Assembly (NCBI RefSeq): GCF_024809975.1
Contig: NZ_JANUDY010000002.1
Span: 1-64,000 of the forward strand
Reading direction: 5' to 3'
DNA from: Comamonas sp. BIGb0152
GTDB lineage: Bacteria > Pseudomonadota > Gammaproteobacteria > Burkholderiales > Burkholderiaceae_C
DNA length: 64,000 bases
In this document: positions 17,324 through 25,714 of the stretch, one piece after another
How the letters are laid out: each line of letters starts with the position of its first letter
How positions within the stretch are numbered: the first letter of the stretch is position 1
Translations under genes and position numbers: made by a program
The notes under the pieces: model-generated
The model's database searches: none
Seen by the model: only the letters and a program-made list of their open reading frames with translations
What the model was told of the DNA's origin: nothing

Positions 17324-18520
17324 TCAATATAGCAGCGCTGCCTGGCGTACCAAGGTGGCACTGCCCAGGCCGCCCGCGCCTGCCACGGCTGCCAAGCCCA
17401 GTGCTCCCAGTGCGCCTGGCGCTGTCTGCTGTAGATCGGCCAGCACCCGTACCAGCGCAATGGCGGCCGATGCACCAATCGGGTGGCCACGTGCAATGCC
17501 GCCGCCGTGGCGGTTGAGCAAGCGGCCATCTGCGCCCTGGCGCTGCAGCAGTGCCTGCCACTGCAGGCCTTGCACGGCAAAGGCGTCGTGCAGTTCCATG
17601 GCAGCCAGCTGTGGCCAGGCCATACCCTGGCGTTGCAGCAAGCGCTGGGCAGCATCGGCCGCCAGCACCAAGGGCATGGCGGGTGAGCCACCCAGTGATT
17701 GGTGGCCCAGCCATTGGGCGGCCGGTTGCAGGCCCCAGCGCCGGCAGGCGCCTTCGCTGACCAGTAAAACTAGCGCCGCAGCATCGGCCTTGGGGGAGAT
17801 GGCGACGGTGCTCACCGCATGCTCGCGGCGCCCTTCATCTGCGATGTCTGCATCAGTCTGCGCGACCACGGGCATGCGGTCCAGCTGGCGCTGGCTCAAG
17901 GCGCGCGGAAAGGCGTCTTGCAGCACACCTGCCACGGGGATGATCTCGCGGGCCAGCACATCGGCGCTTGCCAGTGCGCGTGCATGGCTGGCGGCCGCAT
18001 AGCGGTCTTGCGCGGCGCGGCTGTAGCCAGCGCTGGCGGCATAGCGGGCGGCGGCCACCAGCAGGTCCGGGTCGTCATGGGGCGGCGGCGCAAAGGGCGG
18101 GCGCTCGTAGGGCGCTGCGCTGTCGCCCGCCTGCAAGGGGCGGGTGGCGCGAATGGGGGCACGGCTCCAGGCCTCGGCACCGCCGGCCACCACCACCTCG
18201 GCCTGGCCACTGGCGACCAGGCTGGCGCCCAGCGCTACCGCATCCAGGCCGGCGCAGCATTGGGTATCCACCGTGTAGGCCGCGCAGTGCAGCGGCAGCT
18301 GGCCGGCCAGGGCCAGCATGCGCGCGGGGTTGCCCCCGGCGCCCAAGGCGTTGCCCAGCACCACCGCATCGACTGCCGCTGCCGGCAGCCCTGCGCGTTG
18401 CAGCAAGGCCTGCAGCACGGGCGCTGCGATCTCATGCGTTTGCAGATGCTTGAAGGCGCCGCCCACCGGCACCACGGCACTGCGGGCATGGCTGGGGATA
18501 AAAACGGTTGCTGCGGGCAT
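17324..18520 (-). CDS. Thiolase family protein, YhfS-like
   Basis: This 398-residue thiolase-fold protein has the nucleophilic Cys in 'TQCCAGLDA' (Cys88) and the catalytic His in 'GGGIARGHPIGASA'. The C-terminal segment, normally C-x-G-G-G-x-G, reads 'VAGAGGLGSA', so the second catalytic Cys appears replaced. It therefore may not be an ordinary degradative or biosynthetic acetyl-CoA acetyltransferase. It starts 14 bases after the acyl-CoA ligase. The neighbourhood bioY-ligase-thiolase parallels Bacillus subtilis yhfU-yhfT-yhfS, which suggests a biotin-related or pimeloyl/fatty-acyl role. Confidence 0.82.
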   Translation of the reverse strand: MPAATVFIPSHARSAVVPVGGAFKHLQTHEIAAPVLQALLQRAGLPAAAVDAVVLGNALGAGGNPARMLALAGQLPLHCAAYTVDTQCCAGLDAVALGASLVASGQAEVVVAGGAEAWSRAPIRATRPLQAGDSAAPYERPPFAPPPHDDPDLLVAAARYAASAGYSRAAQDRYAAASHARALASADVLAREIIPVAGVLQDAFPRALSQRQLDRMPVVAQTDADIADEGRREHAVSTVAISPKADAAALVLLVSEGACRRWGLQPAAQWLGHQSLGGSPAMPLVLAADAAQRLLQRQGMAWPQLAAMELHDAFAVQGLQWQALLQRQGADGRLLNRHGGGIARGHPIGASAAIALVRVLADLQQTAPGALGALGLAAVAGAGGLGSATLVRQAALLY

Positions 18521-18534
18521 GGTGGTTTGGGCGT

Positions 18535-20025
18535 TTAAGCCAGGTGTTCAGCCGCTTGCTGCTGAGCCGTCAGCCACAGGGCCAGCGTTGGGTGGTCCGT
18601 TTTGCCGCTGGCCGTTTGCGGCCAGGGCGCGGCACTGAACCAGCGACGCGGGCATTTGTGGGCTTCGAGCTGGCTGCGGCACCAGTCGGCCAGCGTACGG
18701 GCCAGCGCGGTATCGGCCAGCGGCTGCAAGCCTGCGTGCTGGCCAGAGGCGGGGGCGGCGTCATCGCGCAGCTGCAGGGCCACCCAAACCTGCTTGCCCC
18801 GCAGGGCATCATCGACGCCATGCACCGACGCAGCGGCCACGCGTGGGTGCTCGCAGAGCACCGCTTCCACCTCTTCGGGAAACAGGTTTTTGCCTTGGGT
18901 GACGATCATGCGCTTCTCGCGCCCGACCAAGGTCAGCAGGCCTTGCGCATCGATGCTGCCCATGTCACGCACACTCAGCCAGTCGCCATCGCGCAGCGCT
19001 GCGGTGGCATCGGCCTGGTCGCCCACATAGCCCTCAAACAGCATGGGGCTGCGCAGCCAGATGGTGCCCACCTCGCCTGTCGGCAGGGGTTGCATGGCGG
19101 CATCGCGGATCTGCAGCTGCACATTGCTGAAGGCCCGGCCCACCACCTGTGGCGGCGTGGCAGCGCTGGCATCCATCCAGGCGATAAAGCTCGATTCGGA
19201 GGCACCGTAGAACTCCACAATCCGGGCCTTTGGAAACAGCGCTTGCAATGCAGGCGTGTGCTGGCGCATCCAGCGCGCGCCGCTGATCATCAATAGCTTG
19301 AGCGACTCTACCGGCGCGATGGCGCGGCGCTCGGCCAGCTGCAGCATCACCAGCAGCTGGCTGGGCACCGCGACCAGGCAGGGCGTAGCCCGCTCGCGCA
19401 AGCTAGCCAGGCATTGGCTGGCAGAAAAGCGGGGCTGCAGCTGCATGCCGCCGCCCGTCCAGATGCCCTGCAGCGCGCCAAACAGAAACAGCGAGTGCGA
19501 CAGGCTGCCCGGTGCCATCACACAGCCCCTGGCGGCGCTGCCAAAGCTATCGACGCAGACGCGAAAGCTTTCGCTCCAGGACTGGTGGTGGCGCCGAAAG
19601 CCCTTGGGCTGGCCGGTGCTGCCGGAGGTAAAGCCAATGTAGAAAGATTGCAATGCCTCGTCGGCGCGGCCGTCTGCCGGGGGTGTGGCGGCCAGCGCAT
19701 CAATCCACTGTTGGGCCTGGGCCTGCTGTGCGGGCGACCAGGCTTTGTCGCCCAGTGCGGCGCAGCGGCCGCTGGCATTGGTGGCTAAGAAATCGGTCAC
19801 CAGCGCTGCCGGGGATTGCCCGGCATCCAACAGGCGTGTGTGCGGCGCATTTTGCGCCTGCAGCGCCTGGGCCTGCTGCTGCACGGCGGCATGCAGATCG
19901 GCAAAGCAGATGCGTTGCTGGCCGTCATCAATGGCGATCGCATCGGGCCGCTGCTGCGCCCAGTGGGCCAGCGGGCCATGCACCAAGCGCTGCCAGTGCG
20001 GCAGGGGCGTTGCCAAACCGCTCAC
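18535..20025 (-). CDS. Acyl-CoA synthetase (AMP-forming), YhfT-like
   Basis: The 496-residue ANL-superfamily enzyme has the P-loop 'FTSGSTGQPKGF', the 'VEFYGASES' motif, the hinge region 'VGREKRMIVTQGKNLFPEEVE' and the C-terminal catalytic Lys in 'TASGKTDHP'. It should activate a carboxylic acid to acyl-AMP and then acyl-CoA. A GTG start at 20025 overlaps the bioY stop by four bases (GTGA), indicating translational coupling; longer frames run inside bioY. Placement between bioY and a thiolase suggests the substrate is linked to biotin or its precursor, but this is inference. Confidence 0.85.
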   Translation of the reverse strand: MSGLATPLPHWQRLVHGPLAHWAQQRPDAIAIDDGQQRICFADLHAAVQQQAQALQAQNAPHTRLLDAGQSPAALVTDFLATNASGRCAALGDKAWSPAQQAQAQQWIDALAATPPADGRADEALQSFYIGFTSGSTGQPKGFRRHHQSWSESFRVCVDSFGSAARGCVMAPGSLSHSLFLFGALQGIWTGGGMQLQPRFSASQCLASLRERATPCLVAVPSQLLVMLQLAERRAIAPVESLKLLMISGARWMRQHTPALQALFPKARIVEFYGASESSFIAWMDASAATPPQVVGRAFSNVQLQIRDAAMQPLPTGEVGTIWLRSPMLFEGYVGDQADATAALRDGDWLSVRDMGSIDAQGLLTLVGREKRMIVTQGKNLFPEEVEAVLCEHPRVAAASVHGVDDALRGKQVWVALQLRDDAAPASGQHAGLQPLADTALARTLADWCRSQLEAHKCPRRWFSAAPWPQTASGKTDHPTLALWLTAQQQAAEHLA

Positions 20026-20621
20026 AGGCGGCGTCCACCAAAACGCCAGTCGGGCAGACCCCGGGCGACGGTGTGCACAATCAAGGCCACCAAGACGCAC
20101 TTGACCAGGTCACCCGGCACAAACACCAAGGTGCCAATGGCTGCCTGAACAAAACTCAGCTTGGCCAGCAGCATCAGGCCCACCACACCAAAGGCGTGGA
20201 CGACGACGATGCCGCCCACCACCGATGCGGCAAAGGCGCAAGCGGCCAGCCGTGCGGGCGACGATTCCTTGCCCGCCAGCGCGCGCATCACCAAGCCCGC
20301 CACCGCAGCGGCTACGGGGTACGAGATAAGGTAGCCGGCAGACGGCAAAAAGAACACGCCCATACCGCCCCGGCCCCCGGACAGCAGCGGCAGGCCCAGC
20401 GCCACGGCCGCCAAAAACAGCACCATGGCCTGAAAGCCCATGCGCGCACCCAGCATGCAGCCGGCCAGCATCACGCCCGTGGTCTGGGCGGTAATGGGCA
20501 CGCCCAAGGGCAGATCAATCTTGGGAATCAAGCCAAAGGCGGCCAGCAGCGCGGCAAACAGCGCCACCATGGCGATGCGCTGCGCGCGGGTTTCGGTGTG
20601 GTGCTCGGTGGTCATGTGCAT
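20022..20621 (-). CDS. bioY: Biotin ECF transporter substrate-binding component BioY
   Basis: The 199-residue S component has six predicted membrane helices and BioY landmarks: 'KIDLPLGVPITAQTTGVMLAG', 'GRGGMGVFFLPSAGYLISYP' and a C-terminal 'FVPGDLVKCVLVALI'. It binds biotin and works with the EcfA and EcfT subunits encoded just upstream. The ATG at 20621 is preferred; a TTG at 20636 and an ATG at 20615 are alternatives. It is the third gene of a bioMNY-type operon and overlaps the ligase gene. Confidence 0.93.
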   Translation of the reverse strand: MHMTTEHHTETRAQRIAMVALFAALLAAFGLIPKIDLPLGVPITAQTTGVMLAGCMLGARMGFQAMVLFLAAVALGLPLLSGGRGGMGVFFLPSAGYLISYPVAAAVAGLVMRALAGKESSPARLAACAFAASVVGGIVVVHAFGVVGLMLLAKLSFVQAAIGTLVFVPGDLVKCVLVALIVHTVARGLPDWRFGGRRL

Positions 20622-20660
20622 GTCCGTATCTTTCAAGGGATGGATAAGGGCGCCCGGCTG

Positions 20661-21254
20661 CTAGAGCTTGAGGCGTATGGCCAGCGCATCAGCCACCTTG
20701 CGGGCGGTGATGAGCATATGAATGGTGAGTGGGGCCAGCAAGCGCCAGCCGCCCGAGCGGCCGGTACGCACCTGGTAGGCATCGGCCAGGCGCTGCCATT
20801 GCACAAAAAACTGTTCGGCAAAGCGCAGCATCAAGCCCAGCTGCAGCGCCAGGCGCTCGACCGGCAGGCCCAGGCGGCCAAGAGGGGAGAGCAGCCATTC
20901 GGCCACGCCCAGTAGATCGCCAAAACGGGTGGTGGCCGTCAGCATCGCGCCCAGCAAGGTGGTGCTGACCAGGCGCAGGCCGCTGGCCAGGCCCAGCCAG
21001 GGCTGGCCGGTGGCCGCATGCAGGCCGCCCACTAGTATTGAGGCGACCAGCGCCACCACCACCAGCCGGCGCGTGGGGCGCGAAGCCGCCCCCAGGCTGG
21101 CGTACAAAAGCGCAATCGCTGCAAAGGCCAGCGCTTGGATCCGCAGATCACTGAGCGCCAAGAGCAGTATGCTGCTCAAGGCCAGCAGCAGCAGCTTGAG
21201 CCCGGCAGGCAGCCGGTGCATCCAGCTGGGGATGTCGCTGTAGAGCGTGCCCAT
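20661..21254 (-). CDS. bioN: ECF transporter transmembrane component EcfT/BioN
   Basis: The 197-residue protein has four or five hydrophobic segments and the CbiQ/EcfT layout, with 'LMLRFAEQFFVQWQRLADAYQVR' corresponding to the coupling helix region. The usual two Ala-Arg-Gly/Ala motifs are weakly conserved, as in the shorter BioN proteins. Its ATG overlaps the EcfA stop codon by one base, so the two are translationally coupled. It forms the membrane scaffold between BioY and the ATPase. Confidence 0.86.
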   Translation of the reverse strand: MGTLYSDIPSWMHRLPAGLKLLLLALSSILLLALSDLRIQALAFAAIALLYASLGAASRPTRRLVVVALVASILVGGLHAATGQPWLGLASGLRLVSTTLLGAMLTATTRFGDLLGVAEWLLSPLGRLGLPVERLALQLGLMLRFAEQFFVQWQRLADAYQVRTGRSGGWRLLAPLTIHMLITARKVADALAIRLKL

Positions 21255-22024
21255 TACTGCGCCCCTGCGGCCGTGGTGGACGGCGACACGGCATCCAGTT
21301 GCCGGGCAATGCGCGCCTGCACATCGGCCTCGTAGGCCGCGCAAACGCTAGCGCCCGGGCCATCGCCACGGACCTGGCCCTGGTCCAGCCACAGCACGCG
21401 CTCGAAGTGGCGCACATGGTCCAGCACATGGGTGGAGATGACGACCTGGGCCGGGGCGGCGTCCAGCTCACGCGCCAGGCGCGCCTGGCCCGGCAGGTCG
21501 AGGCTGGCGAAGGGCTCGTCAAGCAGCATCACCTGGGGCGCGGCCATCAGCATTGCCAAAAAACACACTTGCTGGCGCTGGCCTTGGCTCAGGCCACTGA
21601 CGGCGCGCGGCGCCCAGTCGGCCAGTCCCCGTGCGGCCAAAAACTGCTGGGCCTGCACGATGGCGGCCTTGCGGGCGATGCCCCGGTACTGCAGGCTCAG
21701 GCCCAGCTCTTCCTCCACGGTGGGGAAGATGATCTGGTCATCCGGGTTCTGGAACATCAGACCCACCACGCCGGGCAGTTGCTCGCGCTGGCGCTGCACA
21801 TCGCAGCCTGCCACCTGCACGCTGCCCTGGTGCGCATGCTCCAGGCCACACAGCAGCCGAAACAGGCTGGTCTTGCCTGCGCCGTTGTCACCGATCAGCC
21901 CAATGCGCCCTTGCGTCAAATGCAGGCTCAGACCCTGAAACACCGTCTGCGCACCCCGGCGGAGGTGCACATCGCTCAAGCGGATGCCTGGAGTAGAAGC
22001 GGTCGGGGCCAAGGAGAGAGTCAT
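21254..22024 (-). CDS. bioM: ECF transporter ATPase EcfA/BioM
   Basis: The 256-residue ABC ATPase has Walker A 'GDNGAGKTS', the Q-loop 'FQNPDDQIIFPTVEEE' typical of ECF and cobalt-type ATPases, the signature 'LSQGQRQQV', Walker B 'VMLLDEPF' and the switch His in 'STHVLDH'. It powers biotin uptake with BioN and BioY. The ATG at 22024 is chosen because the longer upstream frame has no family similarity. No riboswitch or clear BirA/BioR operator was recognised upstream. Confidence 0.9.
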   Translation of the reverse strand: MTLSLAPTASTPGIRLSDVHLRRGAQTVFQGLSLHLTQGRIGLIGDNGAGKTSLFRLLCGLEHAHQGSVQVAGCDVQRQREQLPGVVGLMFQNPDDQIIFPTVEEELGLSLQYRGIARKAAIVQAQQFLAARGLADWAPRAVSGLSQGQRQQVCFLAMLMAAPQVMLLDEPFASLDLPGQARLARELDAAPAQVVISTHVLDHVRHFERVLWLDQGQVRGDGPGASVCAAYEADVQARIARQLDAVSPSTTAAGAQ

Positions 22025-22703
22025 GTTGAGCACTGCGGGGCACCGGCCATACCGGCGCCACCTGGTTTTAAAAAATACGCTAAGCCCTGCGCCCCGATGG
22101 GTGGGTGGCAGGTTTGGTACCCCACACCCGGCATCCGTCCATGGTCTCTGGGCGGCCGGCGTATCGGCCTGTTGACGCTTGCAAAACCCGTGTTTGCAGG
22201 CACCCGGCCAGCTTGCAGGGCTGGGCAGCATTGTCGCACCAAGTCTCTCGCTGCGGCAGGGGCAGACACGGGCTGCCACTGGCCAATCTTTGCTGCTGGG
22301 TGAAGGCTGTTTTAGCCGGAGTTGCCAGAAGTTCGCCGGAAGATGTCGACAATTTACTTTAACGCTTAGCCAACATGCGCGCTGCTGCAGCCACCCGGTG
22401 TGCCGGGGTAGAGGGGGTGACTTATTAAAAACTATAGCGTTATATGGCGTGGATAAAGGCCATGGAGTTGTTTACCCTGTGCTGCGCAGATTGATTCCCA
22501 AAAAGTGCCAATCTGCTGCTGGGGTTTTGCGGCTGCGCACCAGGGGCTTTGTTCAACAAAGTGCCTTGTAAGCACAGATTTTTTCTGACAGACAGCGGGG
22601 AATCCCCATGGTGCAATGGATGCATTCCACTGTTGCCATCCCGTGTTGGGCTGGCTGAGGCAGCTGTTCAGCAGTACCAGTCTCCGTGGAAAGGAGGTTC
22701 ACC
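22025..22703. other. 679-base region between divergent bioM and small membrane gene
   Basis: No protein gene is convincing. The left part is GC-rich. Around 22420-22450 the DNA becomes AT-rich with several -10-like hexamers (TATAGC, TTATAT), a plausible promoter for the small gene at 22704. The intervening leader of about 250 bases contains a perfect GGGGAATCCCC palindrome (22597-22607) and other small inverted repeats but no riboswitch family that I recognise. Confidence 0.5.
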
Positions 22704-22871
22704 ATGTTTGAGCACCACAGTCATTGGTTCGACGCAGCCTCTTTTATCGCCCTGGTGTTGGCCGTGTTGCTGGCATTCAGCTTGACCATCTGGCCCGTCT
22801 CCAGCGCAGCGGCGGCAGATTCGCTGGCGCATATGCTGCAAGGCGTGATCCAGGTCTGGTGCCGCCCCTGA
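22704..22871 (+). CDS. Small single-pass membrane protein
   Basis: This 55-codon gene is preceded by a near-perfect AAAGGAGG ribosome-binding site at the right spacing and is followed by a strong terminator, so it looks translated. The product has a His-rich N-terminus (MFEHHSHWFD), one hydrophobic helix of about 20 residues, an 'SSAAAADS' stretch and a C-terminal 'VWCRP'. No family was recognised. The long upstream leader may be regulatory. It could alternatively be a leader peptide, but no coupled gene follows before the terminator. Confidence 0.6.
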   Translation: MFEHHSHWFDAASFIALVLAVLLAFSLTIWPVSSAAAADSLAHMLQGVIQVWCRP

Positions 22872-22942
22872 GCGCTGGCTTTCCTGAATGCCCATTGCCG
22901 ATAGCCGATAGCCGCTTGATGGCCCGGGCCTGTAAAACAAGC

Positions 22943-22974
22943 AGCCGCCCCTTCCCGAGATGGGCGGCTTTTTG
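22943..22974 (+). terminator. Rho-independent terminator
   Basis: Arms GCCGCCC and GGGCGGC enclose a loop of about 11 bases and are followed by TTTTT. It ends transcription of the small membrane gene 70 bases after its stop codon. Confidence 0.87.
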
Positions 22975-23152
22975 CTGGGCGCTTGCCGTATTTCTATAGA
23001 TGCGATTGGAATGAGCTGATTTCCAGAATTTCTGAGCGAGGGTCTGCTGGGCGGTTCATACTTGCTGGTTTGCTGCAGCGCCACCGATGCAGGCCTTGGT
23101 AAGGTTTGGCGTCTGGCTGCTGCCTGTATTGGGATTGCCTGGAGTTATTTTG

Positions 23153-23989
23153 ATGTCCGCTCGTTTTTCCTTCGCCGCAGGGCGCCGCGCCGTGATGGCC
23201 AGTGCCGCCATGGCTTTGATCGCTGCTTTTGCCGTGCCTGCGATGGCGCAGGATGCGGCCAAAAAGAGCCTCAAGATCGGCGCCACCGCTGGCTCCAACT
23301 ACGACTTGCTGCAAAAAGGCATCGTGCCGCAGCTGGAGAAAAAGGGCTACCAGATCAAGCTGATCGAGTTCAACGACTATGTGCAGCCCAACCTGGCGCT
23401 GTCCGATGGCTCGCTCGATGCCAACTTCTTCCAGCACCGCGCCTATTTCGACCAGTTCACCAGCGACCGCAAGTTGGCGCTGACGGCCATCGTGCAAGGC
23501 CCCGTGGCGCCCATGGGCGTTTACAGCAAGAAGCACAAAACCCTGGCCGATATCCAAAGCGGCGCCAAAGTGGCCTTGCCCAACGACCCCAGCAACCTGG
23601 CGCGTGCGTTGCTGGTGCTGCAGCAAGCCGGCCTCGTCAAGATCAAGGAGGGCGTGAACCCCGCCCGCATCTCCGAGCTGGACCTGGCCGCCAATCCCCA
23701 CAAGCTCAAGTTTGTGGCGCTGGAGGCCGCCCAGCTGCCCCGCGTGCTCGAAGACGCCGATTACGTCGTGGTTAACGGCAACTTTGCCGTCTCCTCGGGC
23801 CTGAAGCTGAGCGAGGCCGTGGTGCTGGAGAACACCCCCGACCAGTACCTGAACGTGGTCGCCGTCAAGACCGGTAACGAAAAGAGCGCTTGGGCCCAGG
23901 ACCTGGCTGCCGCCTACCGCTCGCCCGAGTTCAAGGCCGTGGTGGACAGCCAGTTCCCTGGCTACGCCAAGCCTGCGTTCCTGAAGTAA
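23153..23989 (+). CDS. MetQ/NlpA family periplasmic binding protein, orphan
   Basis: The 278-residue protein has a signal peptide ending in 'AMAQ' and the NlpA-family layout: 'KIGATAGSNYDLLQK', 'LIEFNDYVQPNLAL', 'DANFFQHRAYFDQF', 'APMGVYSKKHKTL' and 'DYVVVNGNFAVSSGL'. The family binds methionine or related amino acids for MetNI transporters. The usual lipobox Cys is absent, so the protein should be soluble in the periplasm. No metN or metI lies nearby. GGAG eight bases before ATG 23153 supports the start. Confidence 0.87.
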   Translation: MSARFSFAAGRRAVMASAAMALIAAFAVPAMAQDAAKKSLKIGATAGSNYDLLQKGIVPQLEKKGYQIKLIEFNDYVQPNLALSDGSLDANFFQHRAYFDQFTSDRKLALTAIVQGPVAPMGVYSKKHKTLADIQSGAKVALPNDPSNLARALLVLQQAGLVKIKEGVNPARISELDLAANPHKLKFVALEAAQLPRVLEDADYVVVNGNFAVSSGLKLSEAVVLENTPDQYLNVVAVKTGNEKSAWAQDLAAAYRSPEFKAVVDSQFPGYAKPAFLK

Positions 23990-23995
23990 AGCCTT

Positions 23996-24015
23996 GCGCC
24001 CGGCTTGCCGGGCGC
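23996..24015. terminator. Hairpin between convergent genes
   Basis: A perfect 9-base-pair stem (GCGCCCGGC and GCCGGGCGC) with a 2-base loop fills the 28 bases between the metQ-like gene and the LRR kinase gene. There is no T tract, so it may act as an mRNA 3' stabiliser or weak terminator in both directions. Confidence 0.55.
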
Positions 24016-24017
24016 AG

Positions 24018-25235
24018 TCAGTGCATCCGCGCCTGCACCTCGGCTTCCAGGTGCTGCAGCGCGCGCAGCTCCATCTGCTGCAGCTGCAGGCGCTGCGGCG
24101 CCGGCAACTCGCCCAGCATCGATGCTGCCCCCAAATCACTCAGCACCGCATCGCCGGTGGTTGGGTTCCACAAGATATTGTGGGCATACAGATCCCCATG
24201 CAACATGCCTTGGCCATGCAGATGCGCCACGGCACTGCGCACCTGTGCCAGCAGGCGCTGCGCGGCAGCCGCAGAAAACCGGGCACCGTCGGCATAGACA
24301 TCGCGTGTGCAGCTGGCCAGGCTGGGTGGGCCCGCCAGCGGTTGCAGGCCGGGTGGTAGCAGCGGCAATACCATTGCCAGCTCCGGGGAGCTGGCATGCG
24401 CGTCCGCTTGCAGCCCCGCCAGCGGTGTCAGCAAATGCGGGTGCTGGCCCGCTGCCAGGCCCGCTGCCATTTCTGATTGGGGCGTGCCATCGCTGGTCTG
24501 CCCCGCCTTGAACACTTTCAGCGCCACATCGGCACCACCACCGACAACGCTGGCGCGGTAGATATGGCCGCTGGCGCCCTGTCCCAGCAGTTCCTGCCGC
24601 TGCAAATCCTCGCTGCGCCAAGCCGCTGCCGCGTTGGCCTGCAGCACCTGCTGCTCACTGCGCAATGTCATCGGGTTGCCGGCCATCGCCAACCAGGCCA
24701 GCGCCGGCATGGCCAGCACCTCGGGCGGCAGTGCGGCAAAGCGGTTGCCAGCCAGGCGCAGCAGCTCCAGCCGGGGGCTGTGGGCGAGGCCACGCGGGAG
24801 GCTCTGCAGCTGGTTACAGGCCAGCATCAGCTTTTGCAGGCGGGGGCGCTCGCCCAGGGTGTCGGGCAGCTCCCTGATCTGGTTGTCGGTGAGGATCAGC
24901 CAGCGCAGCTGCGGCGGCAGGCTATCAGCCGCCACCCTGCGAATCTGGCAGGCCTTAAAGCCCACCATCTCCAACTGGGGCATACGGCCCAGCACGCGTG
25001 GCAGTTCGGTAAACGGGTTGTTGGAGGCAAACAGCACGCGCAGCTTGCCAAAACGCGTCAGGTCATCGGGCAGGGTGGAGAGCTGGTTGCCCGAGAGGTC
25101 GAGCACCTCCAGGCTGCCCGCGAGCGCAAAGAGTTCCTGCGGAAAGGTCTGCAGGCCTGCAGACAGCTTGACCTGGCGGGCGCCGCGCAGGGCGCCGCTT
25201 TGCAGTTGCTCTTGGAATGCTTGAAGACTTTGCAT
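24018..25235 (-). CDS. Leucine-rich repeat protein fused to a Ser/Thr kinase-like domain
   Basis: The 405-residue protein begins with about seven leucine-rich repeats (residues 20-195; pattern 'L..L.LSGNQLSTLP..L'). A protein kinase-like domain follows: glycine loop 'GQGASGHIY' (218-226), ATP-binding Lys240 in 'ALKVF', catalytic loop 'HGDLYAHN' with Asp348 and Asn353, and 'SDLG' with Asp367 in place of DFG. Key catalytic residues are thus present, though the loop Arg of HRD is Gly. No membrane segment is seen, so it is likely cytoplasmic. Substrate unknown. Confidence 0.82.
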   Translation of the reverse strand: MQSLQAFQEQLQSGALRGARQVKLSAGLQTFPQELFALAGSLEVLDLSGNQLSTLPDDLTRFGKLRVLFASNNPFTELPRVLGRMPQLEMVGFKACQIRRVAADSLPPQLRWLILTDNQIRELPDTLGERPRLQKLMLACNQLQSLPRGLAHSPRLELLRLAGNRFAALPPEVLAMPALAWLAMAGNPMTLRSEQQVLQANAAAAWRSEDLQRQELLGQGASGHIYRASVVGGGADVALKVFKAGQTSDGTPQSEMAAGLAAGQHPHLLTPLAGLQADAHASSPELAMVLPLLPPGLQPLAGPPSLASCTRDVYADGARFSAAAAQRLLAQVRSAVAHLHGQGMLHGDLYAHNILWNPTTGDAVLSDLGAASMLGELPAPQRLQLQQMELRALQHLEAEVQARMH

Positions 25236-25291
25236 GGCTGCACAGTGTAGGTGCTGGCAGCGCATGCTTTGTCCATATCCCGCCGCGGGGC

Positions 25292-25672
25292 CTACTTGGC
25301 CAGCTCGATGCGGGTGATGCGCAAGCTGCCGCCCTCATCCTGCACATGGAAGCGCACCTTGTCACCGGGCATGAACTGCTCCGCCAACGCGGCCTCCTTC
25401 AATCCGAAAACCATGGTCATCGGGGGCATGTCCAGGTTCTTGATCTCTTCGTGGCGAATGGTCAGCTTGCCGCCGCGCTTGTCAACGCGGGTGATCTCGC
25501 CTGCGGTCATCACCGCGTCGGCACTGGCGGCTGGCGCTGGTGCAGCAGCGGTTGCAGCGGGCACTGCGGGCACGGCGTCGCCATGGTCGGCATGGTTCTG
25601 GGCCAGGGCTGGGCTGAGCATGGTGCCAGCCAGGGTCAGGGCGGCGAGGGTGGTGGTGAGGGTGTTCTTCAT
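25292..25672 (-). CDS. Periplasmic copper-binding CusF-like protein
   Basis: The 126-residue product has a signal peptide (ending 'ALAQ'), an Ala/Pro-rich linker and a C-terminal CusF-type OB-fold domain: 'GEITRVDKRGGKLTIRHEEI', 'LDMPPMTMVF' and 'GDKVRFHVQ'. The Met/His residues 'RHE...DMPPMTM' match the Cu(I)/Ag(I) site of CusF. GGAGAA upstream supports ATG 25672. It is the last gene of the copper cluster on this strand. Confidence 0.88.
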   Translation of the reverse strand: MKNTLTTTLAALTLAGTMLSPALAQNHADHGDAVPAVPAATAAAPAPAASADAVMTAGEITRVDKRGGKLTIRHEEIKNLDMPPMTMVFGLKEAALAEQFMPGDKVRFHVQDEGGSLRITRIELAK

Positions 25673-25714
25673 AAAGTTCTCCAAATCTTGTCAATGCCAA
25701 AGGCCTGCGAATGC

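Noticed and set aside
22025..22340. Possible cobalamin or other riboswitch before the ECF operon
   Set aside because: Isolated motifs such as GCCACTGG occur, but the B12 box, TPP box and other conserved cores are missing on either strand.
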